Of a DNA stretch of 10,846 bases, positions 1-6,800 are shown one piece after another. The notes beneath the pieces are model-generated. The model ran no database searches. It was not told where the DNA came from and saw only the letters and a list, made by a program, of their open reading frames with translations. Source of the DNA: Eubacterium sp. (lineage in GTDB: Bacteria > Bacillota > Clostridia > Lachnospirales > Lachnospiraceae); contig JAILSA010000217.1 in the NCBI GenBank assembly GCA_024697885.1, positions 1-10,846 of the forward strand, written 5' to 3'. Positions within the stretch are counted from its first letter, which is position 1, and every line of letters begins with the position of its first letter. The translations under genes were made by a program, and so were the position numbers.

Positions 1-217
1 TAGCCAGCTACGGGGAAAAAGGGCCGGCAACAAGCTTTTTGGCTAAGATATCGAGGCTTTTCCGGGATATCTTAGCCAGCTACGGGGAAAAAGGGCTGGC
101 AACAAGCATTATTGGCTAAGATATGGGAGATTTTCCGGGAAATCATAGCCAGATACGGGGAAAAAGGGCTGGCAACAAGCTTTTTGACTATGATATAAGG
201 AAAAACCCGGGATATCT
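1..217. repeat. 72/73-bp tandem repeat array of hairpin-forming units
   Basis: Three consecutive copies begin at 1, 73 and 146 (lengths 72, 73, 72), each starting TAGCCAG. A truncated fourth start, TAGCCA, lies at 218-223. The array is cut by the left window edge, so the copy number is a minimum. The core CGGGGAAAAAGGGC, then C/T, then GGCAACAAGC is nearly invariant, while a stretch of about 15 nt near the end of each copy differs. Arms ATATCTTAGCCA (67-78) and TGGCTAAGATAT (113-124) pair perfectly over 12 bp. A shorter helix GCCAGC/GCTGGC (75-80 with 95-100) would compete with it. The one-base length difference breaks any reading frame, so this is not coding. It could be an intergenic repeat family (REP or VNTR-like) or part of a structured transcript. 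No family was recognised. Confidence 0.85.
66..124. other. Perfect 12-bp stem unit within the repeat array
   Basis: The arms at 67-78 and 113-124 pair without mismatch and enclose the conserved core. The equivalent arms in the next copy (140-151 with 185-196) keep 10 of 12 pairs. One T:A pair (72:119) is replaced there by A:T (145:191), a compensatory change. An alternative pairing joins the right arm of one copy to the left arm of the next, and is also perfect once (40-52 with 66-78). The single covarying pair favours the within-copy fold, but three copies are too few to settle it. Confidence 0.55.
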
Positions 218-283
218 TAGCCATCCAAACCCCGCCGCCCAAACCAGCAGATGAAGCCCTCGCCAAAAAAATAAAAAAAGTTG

Positions 284-312
284 TTGACAAGTAGAAATGG
301 TTAGTATATACT
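284..312 (+). promoter_or_regulatory. Near-consensus sigma-A promoter
   Basis: The -35 box TTGACA (284-289) is separated by exactly 17 nt from a -10 box TATACT (307-312). Transcription would start near 319. This is the best-matching promoter in the window. It does not lead into a recognisable gene: an intrinsic terminator lies only about 70-100 nt downstream. Confidence 0.75.
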
Positions 313-318
313 AACCAT
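297..318. promoter_or_regulatory. Perfect 22-bp palindromic operator over the -10 box
   Basis: The half-site ATGGTTAGTAT (297-307) is followed directly by its exact reverse complement (308-318), covering the -10 box and the probable start site. A long perfect palindrome in this position is typical of operators bound by dimeric helix-turn-helix repressors such as TetR-, MarR- or PadR-type proteins. The regulator is not encoded in the window, so its family is unknown. A further half-site-like ACTAAC occurs at 330-335. Confidence 0.7.
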
Positions 319-426
319 AGTAAAAGATAACTAACATCTTTTATAGGATGTCATCCGAACTCAATAATATAATATGAATCTATAAAAAGCAGAAGACTGA
401 GCCATTGGTCTTCTGCTTTTTATTTT
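319..426 (+). ncRNA. Candidate short terminated transcript (about 100 nt)
   Basis: The span lies between the strong promoter and the intrinsic terminator. It contains a hairpin AAAAGAT/ATCTTTT (322-328 with 336-342) whose loop AACTAAC resembles the operator half-site, a small helix GGAT/ATCC (346-349 with 353-356), and the terminator stem. The only ATG reading frame starts at 348, gives a peptide of about 9 residues and has no convincing ribosome binding site. It may be a small regulatory RNA, or the leftover promoter and terminator of a deleted gene. No RNA family is recognised. Confidence 0.35.
384..426 (+). terminator. Strong intrinsic terminator, possibly bidirectional
   Basis: AAAAAGCAGAAGAC (384-397) pairs perfectly with its complement at 408-421 around a 10-nt loop. 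The T-rich tail continues to 426. Because the stem is bounded by A-runs on the left, it would also end with a U-run when read on the minus strand, so it may stop transcription from both sides. Confidence 0.85.
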
Positions 427-442
427 ACCTGGGTGTGAGGAG

Positions 443-530
443 CCCTCCTCCTTAGGTGGGGGGAATCTAAGCCCTCCGACGGATTAAAATTAGTCGGTAA
501 TGACATAGATTCGTCCAGCATATGCCCCCC
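443..530. other. GC-rich block with several helices, structured RNA or element end
   Basis: CCCTCCTCC (443-451) pairs with GGTGGGGGG (455-463) around a TTA loop with one mismatch. GAATCTA (463-469) pairs perfectly with TAGATTC (506-512). That helix encloses CCGAC/GTCGG (476-480 with 493-497). CCCCCC (525-530) could instead pair with the G-run at 458-463, giving a pseudoknot or a switch. The block is isolated from the upstream promoter by the terminator and precedes the promoter of the next gene. It matches no riboswitch class I can name. One possibility is the remnant end or guide-RNA region of an IS200/IS605-type element, but no tnpA or tnpB is present. The transcribed strand cannot be decided. 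Confidence 0.4.
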
Positions 531-532
531 TT

Positions 533-563
533 TTGACAAAAGTGGAAACTAATATTTTATATA
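533..563 (+). promoter_or_regulatory. Probable promoter of the beta-helix protein gene
   Basis: A consensus -35 box TTGACA (533-538) is followed by the AT-rich run TTTTATATA (555-563), which offers -10 choices at 16 to 19 nt spacing, none of them a perfect TATAAT. This leaves a 5' leader of roughly 45 nt before the ATG at 613. That start is well served by GGAGG at 600-604. Confidence 0.5.
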
Positions 564-612
564 TAAAAGGAGAGGGTGGGAGTCTATTTCTATTTGAACG
601 GAGGTAGTACTC

Positions 613-3078
613 ATGAAAAAAATGAAAAAGAAATTGGCTGTGTTCATGGCCTTGGCCCTGGCCTTTTCCATGACTCTGGCTACACCGGTTTCGGCCAAGA
701 AAAAAGTAAGGCTAAACAAGAAAAAGATTGTTTTGCGCGTGGGTAAGACCAAGAAGTTAAAGGTCAAAAATGCTACGGGCAAGGTAAAGTGGTCAAGCTC
801 CAACAAGAAGGTGGCCACTGTTACCAAAAAGGGCAAGGTAAAGGCCAGGAAAAAAGGAAAAGCAGTTATTAAGGCCAAGGTAAATGGAAAGGTTCTCAAG
901 TGCAAGGTGAGGGTGAAGAAGAAAAAGACATCTACAACCACAAGTGCGACCCAGACACCAGCCACCAGCACCACAGCCGGGGCTGCATCCACTAGCACCG
1001 CCACAGGAACTACGGGAGAGGCGACGGCTACAAGCTCAGCCACCAGCACAGCAGGCTCTACAGAGGCGGCAGATGTAACCGTCACAGCTACAGCCAAGGC
1101 CACATCAACGGCTAAGGCCACATCAACGGCCAAGGCGACGTCAACAGCTACGACAGCCAGCACTACAGCTACGGCAGCTAGCGCTACAGCCACAGCAGCC
1201 AGCGCCACAGCTACGACAGCCAGCGCCACAGCTACGACAGCCAGCGCCACAGCCACAGCAGCCAGCGCTACAGCAACAGCCGCCAGCGCCACGGCTACAG
1301 CTACAGCCACTCCTACGGCAACTCCAATGCCAGACTCCTCAGCTACTTTTTCCAGTTTGGATTTGAATGAGTCAGCGGAAGGGGCAACAGAGTTAGTAAT
1401 TCCAACGACAGCTCCATCTTCCAAGGTCAAGGGGGATACCTACACCCTGAGCAAGAAGAATAAGTTAACCATCACCCAGCCGGGAACCTATACCATCTCT
1501 ACGGCGGGATCCGACACGGTGGATGGCCGGATTGAGGTAGAACTTGAGACAGCAGGATCTGTCCACCTGATTTTTGACGGGGTAAACTTGACCTCCAGTG
1601 ATTTGGCGGACACCACAGACCCAATTACCTCCAACAAGGGAATTATCAATTTTAAGAGCACCAATTTGACATCGGCAGTTATCACCCTGGCAGAGGGCAG
1701 TCAAAATGTTTTGACGGACATTGGCTTGACAGGAATAGATGAGGATGATTCCACATCTACCGTTTACCCGGGAGGAATTACCTGTAAAAAGGCCCCTCTC
1801 ACAATTAATGGAAGCGGAAGTTTGAGTATAAGCTCCCTGTACGGCAATGGCATTAAGGGAACAAGTACTGTAAAAATCATAAACTCCCAGATTCAGGTGG
1901 GAAGTTCCAGCGCAGCAGTGGGCCACCAGGGAATTTCAGCCAAACTAGGCCTTTATACCAAGGACGCAGACCTGTCGGTATATGCCTCTGTGGATGGCAT
2001 GAAAATCACCCTGGACGAAGAGGATATCACAGAGGATTCAAGCCTGGCAGACTACGGCATGATGGATTTAGATGGAGGAGACTATCAGGTAACCTCCACA
2101 GGAGGAGATGGAATTTATGCCTACTCCACCCTGAATTTAGAGGCCGACAGCATTGATGCCACAGCATCATATACAGTAACTTCTAGCTCAGATGAAACCA
2201 GCTCTAAGGCCATAAAGGCGGGAACAGCCATTAATATCCTAGAGGGGTCAGGAACCATAAATGCTACTAGTACAAGTGATGACGGCATCCACAGCAATTC
2301 AGACATAACCATTGATGGAGGAAATATAGTAATATCTGCAGGCGATGATGGTGTCCACTCAGATACGATTTTGACCATAAATGACGGAACCGTTACAGTG
2401 TCAGAATCCTATGAGGGAATCGAGTCCGCAGAACTTGTAATCAATGACGGAGATATTGACATTACCGCCTCAGACGATGGTATGAATGCCGGTGGCGGAA
2501 GCGACTCCTCCAGTACAGAAGGCGGTGACAACTTTAGCCCTTGGGGCGGATCTTCCTCCAGCACTACAAGCGCTAGCTATAATCTGACCATAAGCGGAGG
2601 GGATATCTATGTAAATGCAGGAGGAGATGGCCTCGACAGCAATGGAAACCTCTACATAAAGGGAGGGGATATTGTGATTGACGGACCGACGGATGCAGGA
2701 AACGCAGCCCTTGATTACGGGGACAGCAATGCCGTGTGCGAAATTTCAGGGGGAAGTCTGGCGGCCATTGCCTACTATGACAGCGGCATGACAGCACTGC
2801 CAACAAGCGGATCCACCCAGGCCTACGGCCTCTTTTACACCGGAACTACCTATTCGGCTAATAGCCAGGTAGTGGTAAAGGATTCCAGTGGTAATAGCCT
2901 AATGACTGTCACCACTGGCAAAAAATTCCAGTCCATTATATTCTCTGATTCCAGTTTCACATCTGGAACCACCTATTATGTCTATGTAAATGGAAGTCAG
3001 GCGGGAAGTTTTACCGCCACTACCTCCTCCTCATCCTCTGGAGGACCGGGAGGAAACAGCGGACCGGGAGGTCACTAA
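613..3078 (+). CDS. Secreted BIG2 / Cthe_2159-like beta-helix carbohydrate-binding protein
   Basis: This is an 821-residue exported protein. ATG 613 has GGAGG 8 nt upstream. Residues 1-28 form a signal peptide (basic start, hydrophobic core, cleavage expected after VSA). Residues 30-105 are a bacterial Ig-like group 2 (BIG2) domain, with the typical WSSSN and VATV segment, and are extremely rich in lysine. Residues 106-240 are a low-complexity Ala/Thr/Ser linker. Residues 270-800 match the Cthe_2159 carbohydrate-binding beta-helix family (formerly DUF4353), known from a Clostridium thermocellum polysaccharide-binding protein. Rung motifs DDGIHS (556), DDGVHS (578), YEGIES (600) and DDGMNA (621) recur every 21-22 residues, with further copies at 498 and 671; the Asp residues suggest calcium sites. 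A Gly/Ser insert lies at 627-655 and a Gly-rich tail ends the protein. No sorting signal or C-terminal membrane segment is present, so it is secreted or held by the basic domain (inference). The exact ligand is unknown. Confidence 0.88.
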   Translation: MKKMKKKLAVFMALALAFSMTLATPVSAKKKVRLNKKKIVLRVGKTKKLKVKNATGKVKWSSSNKKVATVTKKGKVKARKKGKAVIKAKVNGKVLKCKVRVKKKKTSTTTSATQTPATSTTAGAASTSTATGTTGEATATSSATSTAGSTEAADVTVTATAKATSTAKATSTAKATSTATTASTTATAASATATAASATATTASATATTASATATAASATATAASATATATATPTATPMPDSSATFSSLDLNESAEGATELVIPTTAPSSKVKGDTYTLSKKNKLTITQPGTYTISTAGSDTVDGRIEVELETAGSVHLIFDGVNLTSSDLADTTDPITSNKGIINFKSTNLTSAVITLAEGSQNVLTDIGLTGIDEDDSTSTVYPGGITCKKAPLTINGSGSLSISSLYGNGIKGTSTVKIINSQIQVGSSSAAVGHQGISAKLGLYTKDADLSVYASVDGMKITLDEEDITEDSSLADYGMMDLDGGDYQVTSTGGDGIYAYSTLNLEADSIDATASYTVTSSSDETSSKAIKAGTAINILEGSGTINATSTSDDGIHSNSDITIDGGNIVISAGDDGVHSDTILTINDGTVTVSESYEGIESAELVINDGDIDITASDDGMNAGGGSDSSSTEGGDNFSPWGGSSSSTTSASYNLTISGGDIYVNAGGDGLDSNGNLYIKGGDIVIDGPTDAGNAALDYGDSNAVCEISGGSLAAIAYYDSGMTALPTSGSTQAYGLFYTGTTYSANSQVVVKDSSGNSLMTVTTGKKFQSIIFSDSSFTSGTTYYVYVNGSQAGSFTATTSSSSSGGPGGNSGPGGH
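1093..1299 (+). repeat. In-frame tandem repeats encoding the Ala/Thr linker
   Basis: Residues 161-178 are three copies of AKATST (18-bp units, 1093-1146). Residues 181-229 are seven copies of a 7-residue unit, consensus (A/T)ASATAT (21-bp units, 1153-1299). DNA copies are close but not identical at third positions. Both unit lengths are multiples of three, so gain or loss of units would change linker length without breaking the frame. Such Ser/Thr/Ala stretches usually act as extended spacers and may be glycosylated. Confidence 0.85.
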
Positions 3079-3098
3079 AAATTAAAGAATAACCAGGG

Positions 3099-3138
3099 AA
3101 GAGGGTCTGTTTCTAAAGGAGACAGACCCTTTTCTTTT
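3099..3138 (+). terminator. Intrinsic terminator after the beta-helix protein gene
   Basis: GGGTCTGT (3103-3110) pairs with ACAGACCC (3122-3129). The helix is extended by further pairs including one G-U toward a short AT-rich loop, and is followed by TTTTCTTTT. It lies about 20 nt after the stop codon and separates this gene from trpF. Confidence 0.85.
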
Positions 3139-3221
3139 AGGGATAAATAGTGTAAAATAGAAGTATATATTTAGGATGGACTTATTGTATCCATCTATCG
3201 GAAATCAGGGAGGAAACCAAG
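3139..3221 (+). promoter_or_regulatory. trpF leader with weak promoter candidate
   Basis: A TAAAAT -10-like box (3153-3158) lies in an AT-rich stretch, but no good -35 box sits at the right distance. The best match overlaps the T-run of the terminator. A small hairpin GATGGA/TCCATC (3175-3180 with 3190-3195) lies in the leader. There is no T-box motif and no Trp-rich leader peptide, so tryptophan-dependent attenuation is not supported. GGGAGG (3208-3213) sits 8 nt before the GTG start and fixes it. Confidence 0.3.
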
Positions 3222-3830
3222 GTGAAAAAGGTCAAAATTTGCGGCATTACAAGCAGGGAGGAGATCGGCTGGCTCAACCAAATCAAACCGGATTATGCCG
3301 GCTTTGTGGTCTTTTTTCCAAAGAGCAAGAGAAACCTTTCTCTAGACCAGGCAAGGGACTTGATAGGCCGCCTGGATTCCCGAATCCAATCCGTGGCAGT
3401 GGTGGTAAAACCGACCTTGGATCAGGCCCTGCAAATTCAGGAGGCGGGTTTTTCTCTGATCCAGATTCACGGAGATGTTTCTGAAGAAATAATGAATTCT
3501 ATAAAAATTCCGATTTGGAAGGCTTTTAATGTGTCGGATTTGGCAGAATTTCCGAAATATAATATGATGGGGAAAATTTCTGGATTTGTCTTTGACGCCG
3601 CCAGACCAGGCAGTGGAACCACCTTTGATTGGGACCTGCTCAAACAGATTCCAGAGACGGACAAAATCAAAATGCTGGCAGGGGGCTTAAACCCTGACAA
3701 TGCGGGACAGGCTGCCCAGGTGGCCGGCATTGACGGACTCGACACCAGCTCTGGCGTGGAGAGGGAGTCGGGAATAGGAAAAGACAGGGATAAGATTGAA
3801 AATTTCGTGAGACAAGCTAGGGAAAATTGA
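3222..3830 (+). CDS. trpF: Phosphoribosylanthranilate isomerase
   Basis: This 202-residue cytoplasmic (beta/alpha)8-barrel enzyme converts N-(5-phosphoribosyl)anthranilate to CdRP in tryptophan biosynthesis. The start is GTG with GGGAGG 8 nt upstream. The family opening KICGIT is at residues 5-10 with the catalytic Cys7. QIHG follows at 81-84, and FDAARPGSGTTFDW (124-137) carries the general-acid Asp125. The phosphate-binding loops are AGGLNPDN (153-160) and DTSSGVE (174-180). Length and motifs are normal, so the enzyme should be active. The segment before GTTFDW departs from the more common Gly-rich form. No other trp gene is visible on either side. Its stop codon overlaps a possible TTG start of the next gene, and the favoured ATG of that gene lies 23 nt beyond the stop, which suggests shared transcription. 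Confidence 0.93.
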   Translation: MKKVKICGITSREEIGWLNQIKPDYAGFVVFFPKSKRNLSLDQARDLIGRLDSRIQSVAVVVKPTLDQALQIQEAGFSLIQIHGDVSEEIMNSIKIPIWKAFNVSDLAEFPKYNMMGKISGFVFDAARPGSGTTFDWDLLKQIPETDKIKMLAGGLNPDNAGQAAQVAGIDGLDTSSGVERESGIGKDRDKIENFVRQAREN

Positions 3831-3841
3831 CGAGACGAAAT

Positions 3842-3856
3842 GGAGATGGACCTATG
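3842..3856 (+). promoter_or_regulatory. Ribosome binding site deciding the start of the giant surface protein
   Basis: GGAG (3842-3845) sits 8 nt before ATG 3854. The alternative in-frame TTG at 3827 overlaps the trpF stop as TTGA and has only a weak AGGGAA upstream. It would add nine residues (MTRRNGDGP) unlike a signal-peptide start. The ATG is preferred, though coupled TTG initiation cannot be excluded. Confidence 0.6.
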
Positions 3857-6800
3857 GAAAATGGATTTAAAGAAAAATTTATGATGAGGATGAAGGAGAT
3901 GGCCAGAAAGAACAAGGCCCTTCGCCTTTTATCCCTAATATTGACCGTGATTGTCATGAGCTTTTACCATGTAGGTGAGGCAATACTCGGGAAAAAGAGG
4001 GGCCGAAAGATCGTATTTGTGGCCTTGATTTCCTGTGTCTGCCTGACATTTTTCGTAGTATTACCATCTCTGGCAGAGGAGAGCGGACTCGACGATGGCA
4101 TGGAAATCGTGGAGGAGACTCAGACCCCAGAGCCAACGGAGGAGCCAACGGAGGAGCCGGTGGAAACTGAGGTCCCGGAGGCCACAGCGGAACCGGTGGA
4201 GGAGACTGAGGCCCCAGAGGCCACAGAAGAACCAGAGGAAGAGATCGAAGAGGCCAAGGAAGAAGAAAAAGTGGCGGCTACAGAGGCGCCAGAGGAAAGC
4301 CAGGCAGAGCCTGAGGAGGAAAAAGAAGAGACTCACATGGCCAGCCTGAAGAAGGCAGATGCGGATGAGCCTACTAATATTACGGTGGATGCCCCAGTGA
4401 TTGTGACCCAGCCTCAGGACATTTCCGTGGACTATAAGGCCATTACAGAGGACCACAAGTTGACTGTGGAAGTTGAGGATGTGGCATCCGATGTTTATGT
4501 AAATTACCAGTGGTACAAGGACGGTGAAAAGATTTCCGGAGCCGATGCCAAGGAGGATACCTATGAGATTGAGACGGACCTAAATGCCGGCAGCCACGAG
4601 TACTACTGTAAGGTGACAGCGGAGTCTGTAGAGGATGAGACCGTGACCGCCTCCACCGACTCAGAGGTGGCCACAGTAACAGTAAATAAAATATCCCCAA
4701 GCGAGGATATGTTTAACTATAGCATTGCTGACCGCTACTACTACAATGCAGAGACACAGACCATTGCGGTGACAGCAGATTCTTCCGTGGAGGGACTGGG
4801 AAGTGCCAGAATTAGCACCTGGAAAAATGGCAAGCAGACCAAGTTTTTGAATGTGGGAACCTACGACCTGCGCCTGACGGTGGCAGAGGGAGACAACTAC
4901 TTAGCAGATGAATTTATTTTGGACCAGACAGCTACCATGGTTCAGATTACTCCAAATGTGACCTATAAGGTCAGTGGAAACAAGGGAAATCTGGTAGATG
5001 ACTTCCAGTGGTACACAGGAGATGTGACCATTAATCCGGCCACAGGATATACCATTTCTACAGCGGAGACAGGCCCTTACGAGGACAGCTTAGTGATCAG
5101 CCAGGAGAGCAGTGCAAACGCTCCAAATGTGGCTCCAAGTAAGGTTTATTTTAAACAAAATTCCACAGGGGGCGTCACCACAGCCTACAGCGTGGATCCT
5201 TTTGGCATTGACAAAACAGCCCCAACAGGAAGCTTTAGTGTGGACGAGGACAGCTGGAATTCCACCCTCAACTCCCTGACCTTTGGAAGATTTTTCAAGG
5301 ATACCGTCACTGTGACATTGACACCGGAGGACGATTTGAGCACAGCAGATCAAATCACCACCTACCTTATTGTGTCCTCAGGGTCTCAGGGAATTGCCAC
5401 AAGCGATTTGCCAAAACAGTCCTGGGGTGATCCAAGGACCTCTGTCAATGTAGAGGGGGAGACCCAGTTTGTAGTCTATGGAAAAATCCAGGATCAGGCG
5501 GGAAATACTACCTATGTTTCCTCGGATGGAATTATTATTGACGGGACAGCCCCTGTGATTACCTGTGAATCCCAGGCGGTTCAAGATACCTATATCGCCG
5601 ATGAGAAAACTTTCTTGGTGACAGATGACAATCTCAGCAAGATTACCTACCAGCCAGAGGGTGGAGTGGTAACCACCATTACAGATGGGGACACCTTTAC
5701 CCTGACTAGCCCAGTGTCCATGGGAGATTCCACCGTTTACAGCGTGGAGGCCACGGACAAGGCGGGAAATGTAACAGCCAAGACCATTACCATGACTAAC
5801 CCGGTGGACGATTTTGACGTGGTGGCCATGGACTTTGGTGACCAGACCTATGGCTATGATAATGCCAGTCTGGAGAAGGAGATGGAGATTGTTCTCAACG
5901 CCCAGTACAACGTGGATTATCAGCCAGAGATCAAGAGCGTGACCCCGATTGCCAATGGCGGAGATGACAGCTTCGAGGTGGTGGCAAAGGAGGATGGCAG
6001 CTATCGCATTCGCCCAGTGGCGGGCCTGCATGTGGGCTCCTACACCCAGCAGATTCGCGTGAATTATAAGGGAGTGAGAGACCAGTCCACCACCAAGTTC
6101 ACCTGTAGCATCCAGGTGACCAAGGCGGTTTTGAATGCCTCCTATGAGGGCCACCAGGTCTACTACCACACAATTCCGGATTTTACAGACCATGTGACTG
6201 TGACAGGATACCAAAATAGCGACACCTATGATTCTCTCATGGAGGCAGAGGGTCAGGACTTTTCCCAGGCCTTGGAAATCCAGTTTGAGGGAAGGGCTAT
6301 AGAGCCCGCCTACTATGATTTGGCACCGGCGGGAGGAGAACTGACAGACTATACCATCCAGCCAATCAGCGGCACCATGACAGTTTTGCGCCGAGACGCC
6401 ACCAGAGACCAGGAGTATGAGATTGTGGGAACCCAGGGAAAAAATTCCTGGTACATTACGGAGGTTTCTCTGAAAGCGGCAGACGGCTTTTTGATGAGCC
6501 AGTCAGAGGATGAAAATTCCTTTGCCAGCCAGACCCTGGCACCTGATGCCTGGCAGCAGGAGACCAGCGTGGACGGTCAGGAGATTTCCTTCTATCTGAT
6601 GAATGCAGATACCGGTGAGATTTACAATCAGTCTCAGGAGAGTGTCAAAATTGATATGACAACACCATATTTGGCAGAGGGACAGGGCATGATGATAGCC
6701 TCTAACCTCTGGCGGAGTTTTTTGAATAATATAACCTTTAACCAATATTTTAACGACACCATTGCCGTTACCATTTCGGGTTCTGACGCCCTCTCTGGCA

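Noticed and set aside
1..217. CRISPR array
   Set aside because: The units are 72/73 bp with only about 13-16 bp of variable sequence between hairpins, and no cas genes are visible.
72..290. Minus-strand frame of 72 residues over the repeat array, TTG start
   Set aside because: The repeat copies differ by one base in length so the repeats are read in different frames, there is no good ribosome binding site, and the composition is that of repeats.
348..377. Short peptide ORF (9 residues) inside the candidate small RNA
   Set aside because: No Shine-Dalgarno sequence precedes the ATG, and such a length is expected by chance.
549..1430. Long minus-strand frame of 293 residues rich in Ala and Val
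   Set aside because: It is antisense to the Ala/Thr repeat linker and Lys-rich domain; its composition is a by-product of the repeats, and it has no recognisable domain.
3139..3221. T-box or tryptophan attenuator in front of trpF
   Set aside because: No T-box sequence, no Trp codons in a leader peptide and no terminator/antiterminator pair are seen.
3176..3484. Alternative-frame ORF of 102 residues starting in the trpF leader
   Set aside because: It overlaps trpF in another frame, lacks a ribosome binding site, and trpF is unambiguous.
3827..3853. TTG at 3827 as the start of the giant surface protein
   Set aside because: ATG 3854 has GGAG at the right distance, and the extra nine residues do not resemble a signal peptide start; coupled initiation is kept only as an alternative.
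5378..6214. Minus-strand open frame of 278 residues
   Set aside because: It lies entirely opposite the surface protein gene, has no family resemblance, and the sense strand clearly encodes repeated domains.
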